Of a stretch of 16,189 nucleotides of DNA, positions 1 through 9,136 are shown in pieces. Position 1 is the stretch's first letter, and each line of letters starts with the position of its first letter. The DNA lies in the NCBI GenBank assembly GCA_902468695.1, contig CABQZS010000044.1:1-16189 (forward strand). The letters run 5' to 3'. The stretch is from an uncultured Collinsella sp. GTDB taxonomy: Bacteria; Actinomycetota; Coriobacteriia; Coriobacteriales; Coriobacteriaceae. The notes beneath the pieces are model-generated. The model ran no database searches. It had not been told where the DNA came from and saw only the letters and a program-made list of their open reading frames with translations. Both the position numbers and the translations under genes were made by a program.

Positions 1-1
1 A

Positions 2-1201
2 CAGCGCAATACCGCCAAGCCAGCCCCAGCGCACGCCAGAGCCAGTGCCGTAGAACCCAATGAACGAGTCAAGCGACCTCGACGTAATGGCACCCTCGTT
101 GCTCATAACGATGCCGCCGCCAACATAGATGCCCACGTGGCCATAGATCAGACCCGGCATGCCGGTACCGCTATGCGATGAGTCGGCCACGATCATGCCC
201 ACCTGCAGCGCCGAGCGATCGGAGCTATAGCACCAGGCGTTGAACATGTCACACGCGTTGCCGCCAAAATAGCCCACGCCGGCGTTACGGAAGACATTGG
301 TAACCCACGCCGCGCACCAGTTCTGACCCGGCGAAGGCGTGGAGTAGCACGCGTTGACGACGGCCTGCTGTTTGCCCGAGCCGGCATTCTGTTGCGGGGT
401 TCCGGGCGCATACGATCCGCCACCCGAGCTTGAACCACCCGAGTAGGAATTGTTCTTGTTCGCGGCGGCAGCGGCAGCGGCGGCCTTCCTGGCAGCCTCC
501 TCAGCCTGGGCGGCAGCGAGGATCTCGGAATCGCGCTGAGCCATGAGCTCCTTGACGTCGTCGGAAAGACCGTTCAGCACGGTCTGGACTTCTTGCTGCT
601 TGGCCTGCATATCCTGCATCTGAGCCGTCTGCTGGTCCTTGAGTTTTTCCAGGTCGGCCTTTTGTGCTTCGAGCTCGGTCTTCTGTGCGTCGAGCTCAGC
701 CTGAATCGTCTGGATATCCTCGATGGCATCGCGGTCGCTCTTGTTGATCTTCTCAACGTAATGCGCGTTGGCGACGAGTTCCTCAAACGAGCCAGAGGCC
801 AGCAGCAGCGACAGGATGTTCGTGCCGCCGGACTTGTAGCTGGCGGCCACGCGATCGGAAAGGTCGTTGCGCTTCTTCTTGAGCTCGGCCTTCTTTTCAT
901 CGATCTGGGCCTGCGTGTCGTCAATCTTGCCCTGGACATTCTCGATGTCGTTGAGGGTCTGGGCATTCTTGTTGGCCAGCGCCGCATACTCATTTGCGAT
1001 GCTGTCGAGCTGGGCCTGAACCTCGTCGAGTTGGGCCTGGGCGGCATTCAGTTTATCGGTGGTTTCTTTGGAAGCCTCCGCCGCATGGGCGCGAGCGGGC
1101 AGGCCAAAAAGAACCGCCGCAGAAGCGGCGCCGAACAGAGCCTTGAGGGCAGTGCGGCGCGAGAGCTCCTGGGAAAGGATGGAATCGCTGTTTGGTGACA
1201 T
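2..1201 (-). CDS. Tat-exported coiled-coil protein with C-terminal CHAP/NlpC-P60-like hydrolase domain (3' end outside window)
   Basis: 400 codons are open from the ATG at 1201 to the left edge with no stop, so the C-terminus is missing, probably by little. The start is preceded by GGAG five bases upstream. Residues 14-20 read SRRTALK, a twin-arginine motif, followed by a hydrophobic Ala/Gly/Leu stretch and a likely cleavage after AHA at residue 40. Residues about 43-240 are a Gln/Glu/Lys/Leu-rich coiled coil, then an Ala-rich and a Gly/Ser-rich linker to about 280. The last 120 residues look like a Cys/His papain-fold peptidase: candidate catalytic Cys296 in NWCAAWVTNVF and His355 in YGHVGIYVGGG, with Asn368 a possible third residue. 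The architecture resembles PcsB/RipA-type peptidoglycan hydrolases that act at the septum, where the coiled coil holds the enzyme in check. That role is inferred. CHAP versus NlpC/P60 cannot be settled by eye. Confidence 0.85.
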   Translation of the reverse strand, partial: MSPNSDSILSQELSRRTALKALFGAASAAVLFGLPARAHAAEASKETTDKLNAAQAQLDEVQAQLDSIANEYAALANKNAQTLNDIENVQGKIDDTQAQIDEKKAELKKKRNDLSDRVAASYKSGGTNILSLLLASGSFEELVANAHYVEKINKSDRDAIEDIQTIQAELDAQKTELEAQKADLEKLKDQQTAQMQDMQAKQQEVQTVLNGLSDDVKELMAQRDSEILAAAQAEEAARKAAAAAAAANKNNSYSGGSSSGGGSYAPGTPQQNAGSGKQQAVVNACYSTPSPGQNWCAAWVTNVFRNAGVGYFGGNACDMFNAWCYSSDRSALQVGMIVADSSHSGTGMPGLIYGHVGIYVGGGIVMSNEGAITSRSLDSFIGFYGTGSGVRWGWLGGIAL

Positions 1202-1467
1202 ATGTACTCCGTTACATGTTTATTTATATGTCGCTCAACTCATACATATTAGCGTACATATGGCGCGTCCCAACGATTTCCACGAACGGCAGGAAACTAC
1301 AAGGTCAGCGGCTCGTAAGCAAATGCCAAAGATCAGGTTATGCGTACGCAAGCTCTTCTATGAGTACGTTAGCACAATCCTCTGCTTTTCCTACAGCGCA
1401 CGATTTGGGTGTCCCTGCCTGCGCTATACTCCCCTGAAGAAGTGTTCCTGATTCGATAGGAGACTAC
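1202..1467. promoter_or_regulatory. Divergent intergenic region between the cell-wall hydrolase and galE
   Basis: 266 bases, clearly richer in A/T than the flanking genes, that must contain both divergent promoters. Near the left gene there is an A/T stretch with TATAAA on the minus strand (about 1229-1234), but no convincing -35 box. A 9-base inverted repeat, CATATGTAC at 1199-1207 and GTACATATG at 1254-1262, brackets it; the first arm overlaps the hydrolase start codon. No small gene with a credible ribosome site was seen. Confidence 0.5.
1425..1430 (+). promoter_or_regulatory. Candidate -10 box of galE
   Basis: TATACT lies 38 bases before the galE start, a good position for a short leader. 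The -35 region is poor (GATTTG at 1402-1407 with 17-base spacing), so this is a weak call based on one hexamer. Confidence 0.3.
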
Positions 1468-2529
1468 ATGTCCAAAGCACTCGACCCCAAAGACACCTGC
1501 GTCCTCGTTACCGGTGGCGCCGGCTTTATCGGCTCGCACACCGTCGTTCAGCTGCTCGAGGGTGGCTACCAGGTCGTCATCGTCGATGATCTCTCCAACT
1601 CCAGCGCCGTCGCCGTCGACCGCGTCAAGACCATCGTGGGCGACGAGGCCGCCAAGAACCTCACCTTCTACGAGGCCAACGTGCTCGACCGCGATGCGAT
1701 GAACAAGATCTTCGATACCCATCAGATCGACCGCGTCATCCACTTCGCCGGCTTTAAGGCCGTCGGCGAGTCGGTGAGCAAGCCCGTCGAGTACTACCAC
1801 AACAACATCGAGAACACCCTGGTGCTCGTCGACGTCATGCGCAACCATGGCTGCAAGTCCATCATCTTCTCGAGCTCCTCGACCGTCTACGGCGACCCGG
1901 ACAACCCGCCCGTCACCGAGGAAGACCCCAAGAAGCCCGCGACCAACCCCTATGGTTGGACCAAGTGGATGATCGAGCAGATCCTTATGGACGTCCACAC
2001 CGCCGACCCCGAGTGGGACGTCGTGCTGCTCCGTTACTTCAACCCCATCGGCGCTCATCCGTCGGGCCTGATCGGCGAGGACCCCAAGGGCATCCCCAAC
2101 AACCTGGTGCCCTATGTCGCCCAGGTCGCCGTGGGCAAGCTCGAGGCCGTTCAGGTCTTTGGTAACGACTACCCCACCCCCGACGGCACCGGCGTGCGCG
2201 ACTACATCCACGTGTGCGATCTGGCCTCTGGTCACGTTGCCGCCCTTAACTGGATGAACGGCAAGACCGGCGTCGAGATCTTTAACTTGGGCACCGGCAC
2301 CGGCACCTCGGTACTCGAGGTCGTCGCCGCCTTCTCCAAGGCTTGTGGCAAGGAGCTGCCCTACGTGATCCGCGAGCGCCGCGCCGGCGACATCGCTGCC
2401 AACTGGTGCGATGCCTCCAAGGCCGAGCGCATGATGGGCTGGAAGGCCCAATACGACATCGCGGACATGTGCCGCGATAGCTGGAACTGGCAGAGCCACA
2501 ACCCCAACGGCTTCGCCGACGCCGAGTAG
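1468..2529 (+). CDS. galE: UDP-glucose 4-epimerase
   Basis: GalE interconverts UDP-galactose and UDP-glucose with bound NAD, in the Leloir pathway and for making galactosylated surface sugars; it is cytoplasmic. The 353-residue product has the N-terminal Rossmann motif VTGGAGFIGSH, then the extended-SDR active site: Ser137 in FSSSSTVYG, Tyr162 and Lys166 in NPYGWTK. The Ser-to-Tyr distance of 25 equals that in the E. coli enzyme (S124/Y149). The motifs RYFNPIGAHPSG and GTGVRDYIHVCDLASGH are typical of GalE. Length is slightly above the usual 338-340. AGGAG precedes the ATG by five bases. It stands alone with its own terminator. It sits next to malQ and glgP, which may only reflect shared sugar metabolism. 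Confidence 0.97.
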   Translation: MSKALDPKDTCVLVTGGAGFIGSHTVVQLLEGGYQVVIVDDLSNSSAVAVDRVKTIVGDEAAKNLTFYEANVLDRDAMNKIFDTHQIDRVIHFAGFKAVGESVSKPVEYYHNNIENTLVLVDVMRNHGCKSIIFSSSSTVYGDPDNPPVTEEDPKKPATNPYGWTKWMIEQILMDVHTADPEWDVVLLRYFNPIGAHPSGLIGEDPKGIPNNLVPYVAQVAVGKLEAVQVFGNDYPTPDGTGVRDYIHVCDLASGHVAALNWMNGKTGVEIFNLGTGTGTSVLEVVAAFSKACGKELPYVIRERRAGDIAANWCDASKAERMMGWKAQYDIADMCRDSWNWQSHNPNGFADAE

Positions 2530-2551
2530 CAAAAACCTACATACCGCTCTT

Positions 2552-2586
2552 GCCCCGATCTCACGTTGTGAGGTCGGGGCTTTTTT
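2552..2586 (+). terminator. Rho-independent terminator of galE
   Basis: A 13-bp stem (GCCCCGATCTCAC paired with GTGAGGTCGGGGC, one G-U pair), a GTT loop and six T residues start 22 bases after the galE stop codon. This is a textbook intrinsic terminator. Confidence 0.95.
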
Positions 2587-2638
2587 CATGGCATGTAACC
2601 ATTCGCCGAAAATCGACCAACTTTTTTATCTTGCCTGT

Positions 2639-2657
2639 ACATGTTTAAACAACATGT
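2639..2657. promoter_or_regulatory. Candidate operator upstream of malQ (GTTTAAAC core)
   Basis: ACATGTTTAAACAACATGT is a 19-base inverted repeat with 7-base arms (ACATGTT/AACATGT). Nested in it is the perfect palindrome GTTTAAAC (2643-2650). It lies just upstream of a possible -10 box TACAAT (2660-2665), inside what would be the -35/-10 region, so a bound protein would block the polymerase. The core GT-N-TA-N-AC is the known half-site pattern of HutC-subfamily GntR regulators. That this is a target of the GntR protein encoded at 11701-12420 is inferred from similar sequences in front of the other genes of the locus. Confidence 0.55.
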
Positions 2658-2659
2658 TT

Positions 2660-2665
2660 TACAAT
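2660..2665 (+). promoter_or_regulatory. Candidate -10 box of malQ
   Basis: TACAAT follows the inverted repeat and leaves an untranslated leader of about 80 bases before the malQ ATG. No good -35 box is seen at 17 bases, as expected if the promoter depends on, or is covered by, a regulator. The same hexamer occurs beside the operator-like site in front of the PTS gene. Confidence 0.35.
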
Positions 2666-2750
2666 AGGCGTATCGAATCAGAACATCGGAGGCGGACTGC
2701 ACACCCATCGGCAGGCCGACCCCACAACAAGAAGGTTGGTGAGCGCATTC

Positions 2751-4256
2751 ATGGAGCGTGCAAGCGGCGTCCTCATGCCCGTCTCATCTCTGCCCGGACC
2801 ATACGGAATCGGCGGCTTTGGCTGGAATGCCTACGACTTCGTCGATTTTCTCGCCTCGTGCAAACAACATTACTGGCAGATTCTGCCCCTTACGACGACC
2901 AGCTATGGCGACTCGCCCTATCAGTCGTTCTCGGCCCGCGCTGGCAACCCCAACTTTATCGACTTTGCCGAGCTTATCGAAGCAGGGTATCTGGAGCAGC
3001 GCGATATCGATGGCGTGTATCTGGGATCCGACCCCAGCAATGTCGACTACGGTGCTATCTTTGGCGGCCGCCGTCAGATTCTCGACCGCGCCGCCGAGCG
3101 CTTTGCCGCCGACAAGCCGGCCGATTTCGATGGCTTTATCCAGGCCAACGAGGACTGGCTCATCCCCTACTGTGAGTTCATGACCGTCAAAGAGGAGTGC
3201 GGTCTCAAGGCGTTTTGGGAGTGGCCCGCGGAGCTCCGCACCCGCGGCGAGGCTTCCGCCAAGGTCTGCGCCAACCATCCGGCGCGTATGCTCTACCACC
3301 AGATGACGCAGTACTTCTTCGATCGCCAGTGGAGCCGCCTCAAGGCCTATGCCAACGAGCGCGGCATTCTCATCATCGGCGACCTGCCCATCTACGTCTC
3401 GCGTGACTCCGTCGAGATGTGGGCGACGCCTGAGCTCTTTAAGATCGACGCCGCCGGCAATCCCGTGAGCGTCGCCGGCACGCCGCCCGACCAGTTCTCG
3501 GCCACCGGCCAGTACTGGGGCAACCCCATCTACGACTGGGACGCCATGGAGTCCGACGGCTTCTCCTGGTGGGAGGGCCGCATTCGCGCCGCCCTCGACA
3601 TGTACGACGTCATCCGCCTGGATCACTTCCGCGGCTTCGAGGCCTATTGGGAGGTGCCGTTCTCCTCGCCCGATTCGTCCTACGGTTCGTGGACGCAGGG
3701 TCCCGGCCTCAAGTTCTTCAAGACGCTCGAGGAAAAGCTCGGCACGCTGCCCATCATCGCCGAGGACCTGGGCTTCCTCACCCCCGGCGTCATCGACATG
3801 CGCGACAACTCGGGCTTCCCCGGCATGAAGATCCTGCAGTTTGCCTTTGAGGGCACCAACTCGTACTACCTGCCGCATAACTACATCGCCAACACCGTCG
3901 CCTACGTGGGCACCCACGACAACGAGACGGCGCGCGGCTGGTTTGAGGGAACGGCCACCCCGCGTCAGCGCGAGCAGGCAGCCCTGTACACCCATCAGCA
4001 GGCCGGCGAGCCTATCACCGACGCACTCAACCGAACCATCGCAGCCAGCGTGAGCGACACGTGCATCTACACCATGCAGGACCTGCTCAACTTGGGCAAC
4101 GAGGCGCGCATCAACACCCCTGCCACACTGGGCGGCAACTGGACCTGGCGCATGCTCGACGGCGCCATCACCCGCGAGCTCGAGCACAAACTCACCGACT
4201 GGACCGAGACCTACTTCCGCATCCCGTCGGAAGCCGAAATCGAGCTTCCTCAATAG
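2751..4256 (+). CDS. malQ: 4-alpha-glucanotransferase (amylomaltase, GH77)
   Basis: MalQ moves glucosyl and dextrinyl units between maltooligosaccharides, releasing glucose and building longer chains that phosphorylase can use; it is cytoplasmic. From ATG 2751 the product is 501 residues, the usual length. It starts MERASGVLMPVSSLPGPYGIG, the typical N-terminus of the family, which is why this ATG is preferred over in-frame TTG 2736 and GTG 2739 (the GAAGG at 2731-2735 could serve GTG 2739, giving four extra residues). The GH77 catalytic set is present: nucleophile Asp291 in RLDHFRG, acid/base Glu338 in IIAEDLG and Asp390 in GTHDNET. It is followed 128 bases later by glgP, its usual metabolic partner. 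A hairpin lies between the two genes, so coupling may be partial. Confidence 0.96.
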   Translation: MERASGVLMPVSSLPGPYGIGGFGWNAYDFVDFLASCKQHYWQILPLTTTSYGDSPYQSFSARAGNPNFIDFAELIEAGYLEQRDIDGVYLGSDPSNVDYGAIFGGRRQILDRAAERFAADKPADFDGFIQANEDWLIPYCEFMTVKEECGLKAFWEWPAELRTRGEASAKVCANHPARMLYHQMTQYFFDRQWSRLKAYANERGILIIGDLPIYVSRDSVEMWATPELFKIDAAGNPVSVAGTPPDQFSATGQYWGNPIYDWDAMESDGFSWWEGRIRAALDMYDVIRLDHFRGFEAYWEVPFSSPDSSYGSWTQGPGLKFFKTLEEKLGTLPIIAEDLGFLTPGVIDMRDNSGFPGMKILQFAFEGTNSYYLPHNYIANTVAYVGTHDNETARGWFEGTATPRQREQAALYTHQQAGEPITDALNRTIAASVSDTCIYTMQDLLNLGNEARINTPATLGGNWTWRMLDGAITRELEHKLTDWTETYFRIPSEAEIELPQ

Positions 4257-4304
4257 GAGCTACCGCGCCTGATCCCTCCCCACCGTGCGGACGCGCTTGC
4301 TTTT

Positions 4305-4344
4305 CCCGCGCGAGGCCACCCCAATCCCCTCGCGCGGGCTTCTT
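4305..4344 (+). terminator. Hairpin between malQ and glgP, possible partial terminator
   Basis: A perfect 11-bp stem, CCCGCGCGAGG (4305-4315) with CCTCGCGCGGG (4328-4338), is followed by CTTCTT, a weak T tract. It could end part of the malQ transcripts or protect their 3' end. Whether glgP has its own promoter is not clear, because only 40 bases remain before its start. Confidence 0.6.
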
Positions 4345-4384
4345 ATGAATTGCAGACATGAAACAACCCATCACAGGAGAAAAC

Positions 4385-6652
<2,268 letters not shown>

Positions 6653-6681
6653 TTTCGCTTCCCTTACCCATCCTCTTGAGA

Positions 6682-6712
6682 AACGGAGTCGTGGCAACAC
6701 GGCTCCGTTTTT
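6682..6712 (+). terminator. Rho-independent terminator of glgP
   Basis: A 12-bp stem, AACGGAGTCGTG with CACGGCTCCGTT (one G-U pair), is closed by the stable tetraloop GCAA and followed by a T run. It starts 29 bases after the glgP stop codon. Confidence 0.95.
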
Positions 6713-6752
6713 GTACCCGCACGTTACCCTGTGACCCGACTCGGCCAAACAA

Positions 6753-6890
6753 TCTCGATCTGTAACAACCACTCGGTAAAAACGGTCCCAGCTGTTACAG
6801 ATTGAGACATACCGGCCCCTTCCCTTGGGTTTATCTCAATCTATAACATCTAACGTCCGAAATCGGCCCTACCCGTTACAGATCGAGACA
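6753..6890. repeat. Two tandem 81-base units, each a long inverted repeat
   Basis: A 15-base sequence related to TCTCGATCTGTAACA occurs four times in alternating orientation: 6753-6767 forward, about 6793-6807 reverse, 6834-6848 forward and about 6874-6888 reverse. Forward copies are 81 bases apart and reverse copies are also 81 apart, so this is one unit repeated twice. Within each unit the two arms pair over about 14 bases around a loop of 25-26 bases, and the loops are themselves similar (AACGGTCCCAGC versus ATCGGCCCTACC). Arms differ by A/G or C/T changes that mostly keep G-U pairing. There is no reading frame. It may be a dispersed palindromic element of the genome (REP/BIME-like), a small RNA or a protein-binding array; nothing here decides which. 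Confidence 0.8.
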
Positions 6891-6921
6891 AACGACCGGC
6901 CAGACAACCCCGATACAAAGA

Positions 6922-6960
6922 AAGGCTCCCCTCTCGCCCAGCGGACGGGAGGGGAGCCTT
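6922..6960 (-). terminator. Terminator of the ABC transporter operon (possibly bidirectional)
   Basis: A perfect 12-bp stem, AAGGCTCCCCTC (6922-6933) with GAGGGGAGCCTT (6949-6960), has a 15-base loop. Read on the minus strand it is followed by TTTCTTTG. It lies about 70 bases beyond the stop of the ATPase gene. Confidence 0.85.
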
Positions 6961-7028
6961 ATATGTGACCGCGGCAAAAGGATGGCAATACCGCAGTCGC
7001 CCAAAGGGAGGGTCCGGATGCACCGGGC

Positions 7029-8228
7029 CTAGATAAGGTTCTTGCCAGAGACCTTATCGAAGAGGTGGGTCGCGTTCTTCTCGAACTTGAACCAGATGGG
7101 GTCGCCCGCCTTGAGCGCACCCTTGGCCTCAAGGTCGACAACGGGAATGATCAGGACGAACTGGCCATCGGGAGCGGTCACGTGGACATGCTCGGTCGAA
7201 CCCATGAGCTCGGTCACCTCGACGGTACCCTGGAGCGCACCCTCCTCGTCCTTGTCGGCAAGCAGAATCTGCTCGGGGCGCACGCCGGCCGTGATCTCCT
7301 TCACGTCGCCGCCGTCCCAGTTGAGAGCAAGCTGAGCGCAGGTCTCGGGGGCGAGCGCCACGTTCATATCCTCGGTCTTGACGGTGAAGCCGTTGCCCGA
7401 GCGCACCAGCTGGGCATCGAAGAAGTTCATCTGCGGCACACCGATAAAGCCGGCAACGAAGATGTTCGCGGGATGGTTGAAGACCTCCTGCGGGGTGGCG
7501 ATCTGCTGGACGACGCCGTCCTTCATGACCACAATGCGATCGCCGAGGGTCATGGCCTCGGTCTGGTCGTGGGTGACGTAGATGAACGTGCCCTTGATCT
7601 CGTGGCGTAGCTTGATGAGCTCGGCACGCATCTGGTTACGCAGCTTGGCGTCCAGGTTGGACAGCGGCTCGTCCATCAGGAAGACCTTAGGATCACGCAC
7701 GATGGCGCGGCCGATGGCGACACGCTGGCGCTGGCCGCCCGAAAGCGCCTTGGGCTTACGGTCGAGGTATTCGGTAATGCCCAGGATCTCGGCAGCAGAG
7801 CGAACCTTACGGTCGATCTCGTCCCTGGGGACCTTCTTGAGCTCAAGCGTAAACGCCATGTTCTCGTACACCGTCATATTGGGGTACAGAGCATAGCTCT
7901 GGAACACCATGGCAATGTCGCGGTCCTTGGGCGCCACGTCGTTGACGCGCTTGCCGTCGATGAGCACGTCGCCCGAAGTGATGTCCTCCAGGCCAGCGAC
8001 CATGCGCATCGTCGTGGACTTGCCGCAGCCAGACGGGCCAACGAGAACGACAAACTCCTGGTCATGCACGGTGAGATTAAAGTCCTCCACCGCGAGCACG
8101 CCGTCCTCGGTAACCTTGAGGTTGTGCTTCTTCTCCTTGGTCTTCTTCTTTTTGCCAAAGAAGCCCTTCTTTTTGGACTCGTTGTTGGGATACACCTTCT
8201 GAACATGTTTGAGAACGATCTCGGCCAT
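7029..8228 (-). CDS. msmK: Sugar ABC transporter ATPase (MsmK/UgpC family) with an N-terminal lysine-rich insertion
   Basis: This is the ATPase of CUT1 sugar importers, working as a dimer under two permeases. The 399-residue product has Walker A GPSGCGKST (64-72), Q-loop Gln110, signature LSGGQ (162-166), Walker B VFLMDEP (182-188), H-loop His220 and a C-terminal MOP/TOBE-type regulatory domain (from about 240). It is about 30 residues longer than usual. The extra length is a segment at about 15-42, dense in Lys with GFFGKKKKTKEKK, placed between the first beta strand (MAEIVLKHVQKVYP) and the normal LAVEDFNLTV. AAAGG precedes the ATG. It is the last gene of the operon. Such ATPases often serve several permeases, so this one may also do so; that is inference. 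Confidence 0.93.
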   Translation of the reverse strand: MAEIVLKHVQKVYPNNESKKKGFFGKKKKTKEKKHNLKVTEDGVLAVEDFNLTVHDQEFVVLVGPSGCGKSTTMRMVAGLEDITSGDVLIDGKRVNDVAPKDRDIAMVFQSYALYPNMTVYENMAFTLELKKVPRDEIDRKVRSAAEILGITEYLDRKPKALSGGQRQRVAIGRAIVRDPKVFLMDEPLSNLDAKLRNQMRAELIKLRHEIKGTFIYVTHDQTEAMTLGDRIVVMKDGVVQQIATPQEVFNHPANIFVAGFIGVPQMNFFDAQLVRSGNGFTVKTEDMNVALAPETCAQLALNWDGGDVKEITAGVRPEQILLADKDEEGALQGTVEVTELMGSTEHVHVTAPDGQFVLIIPVVDLEAKGALKAGDPIWFKFEKNATHLFDKVSGKNLI

Positions 8229-8245
8229 GTCTTTACCTTTCGATA

Positions 8246-8272
8246 TGCGGCGCCGCGCTGAGGGGCGCCGCA
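8246..8272 (-). other. GC-rich hairpin between second permease and ATPase genes
   Basis: TGCGGCGCC (8246-8254) pairs perfectly with GGCGCCGCA (8264-8272) around a 9-base loop. No T tract follows on the minus strand, so it is more likely an mRNA stability or processing element than a terminator. It ends about 17 bases before the ATPase start, just before its ribosome site. Confidence 0.6.
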
Positions 8273-8296
8273 GAAACTTGCAAAACAGTTACGGCA

Positions 8297-9136
8297 TCAG
8301 CCCTTGACGGCACCTGCCACCACGCCGTCGATGATGTACTTCTGGCAGAGGATGTACATGATGACGATGGGGATAACGACCATCATGATGCAGGCCATCA
8401 TGGGACCGAGCTCGACGTGGCCGTAGCCGCCGCGGAAGTACTGGATCAAGATAGGAATGGTCTTGTACTTGGTGGAGTCGAGGGTAAGGTAGGGCAGCAG
8501 ATAGTCGTTCCAGACCCACATGGTCTCGAGAATGCCGACCGAAAGATAGGTGGGCTTCATGATGGGAAGGACGATCTTAAAGAACACCTGGACCGGGTTG
8601 CAGCCGTCGATCATGGCCGCCTCTTCGATCTCGAGCGGAATGTTCTTTACAAAGCCGGCGAACATAAAGACCGCCAGGCCCGCGCCAAAGCCGAGGTAGA
8701 TAAAGCAGATGTTGAACGGCGTGTTGAAGCCGATGCGGTCCGCCAAATTGGACAGCGTGAACATGAGCATCTGGAAGGGCACGACCATCGAGAAGACGAA
8801 CAGGTAATAGAAGAAGTTCGAGATCTTGCTGTTGACGCGCACTACGTACCAAGCACACATGGAGCAGCACAACAGAATCAGCACGACCGACGTGACCGTG
8901 ATGATGAGCGAGTACATAAATGCCGAGGCAAAGCCCTGCTCGTTAAGGGCGTGCATGTAGTTTGCGAGGCCGTTGAACGTCTCGGGCGTGAGCAGATCGA
9001 ATGCCGTGGTGGTGCTGATTGCAGTTGCCTTTTTAAAGGAATTGAGCGCAATCATGAACACGGGGTAGATCCACGCGAGCGACAGAATCGTAAAGAAAAT
9101 CGAGAGCGCGCGGTTGATAACCTTATCGCGTTTCAT
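8297..9136 (-). CDS. CUT1 sugar ABC transporter permease, MalG-type
   Basis: A 279-residue integral membrane protein with about six hydrophobic segments, forming half of the membrane channel. The coupling-helix motif EAAMIDGCNPVQVFFKIVLP (near residue 190) is the EAA loop that contacts the ATPase. The N-terminus (MKRDKVINRALS followed by a hydrophobic segment) and the length match MalG/MsmG/SugB-type permeases. Its ATG shares one base with the stop codon of the upstream permease (TAATG), and a strong ribosome site AAGGAGGTG lies inside that gene, so the two are translationally coupled. Substrate is not readable from the permease. Confidence 0.93.
   Translation of the reverse strand: MKRDKVINRALSIFFTILSLAWIYPVFMIALNSFKKATAISTTTAFDLLTPETFNGLANYMHALNEQGFASAFMYSLIITVTSVVLILLCCSMCAWYVVRVNSKISNFFYYLFVFSMVVPFQMLMFTLSNLADRIGFNTPFNICFIYLGFGAGLAVFMFAGFVKNIPLEIEEAAMIDGCNPVQVFFKIVLPIMKPTYLSVGILETMWVWNDYLLPYLTLDSTKYKTIPILIQYFRGGYGHVELGPMMACIMMVVIPIVIMYILCQKYIIDGVVAGAVKG

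Larger units (their letters stand above)
6653..7028. other. Convergent intergenic region with terminators and 81-base repeats
   Basis: No gene is seen in these 376 bases between glgP and the facing transporter operon. They contain, in order, the glgP terminator, two tandem inverted-repeat units and the terminator of the minus-strand operon, listed separately. Bases 6961-7028 hold nothing recognisable. Confidence 0.8.

Noticed and set aside
593..1198. Plus-strand frame opposite the coiled-coil hydrolase
   Set aside because: Leu/Val/Asp repeats reflect the complement of a heptad-rich coiled coil; no ribosome site or known fold.
1369..2589. Long minus-strand open frame opposite galE
   Set aside because: GalE is unmistakable on the plus strand, and the frame crosses the galE terminator. 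Val/Gly/Asp-rich composition marks it as a shadow.
2588..3175. Plus-strand frame spanning the malQ promoter and malQ 5' end
   Set aside because: It begins in the galE terminator tail and continues out of frame inside malQ with Arg-rich nonsense sequence.
2784..4253. Long minus-strand open frame opposite malQ
   Set aside because: It overlaps a complete GH77 gene with all catalytic residues; no recognisable motif or start site of its own.
6753..6890. CRISPR array
   Set aside because: The repeats alternate in orientation and the intervening segments resemble each other, which is opposite to an array of direct repeats with unique spacers.
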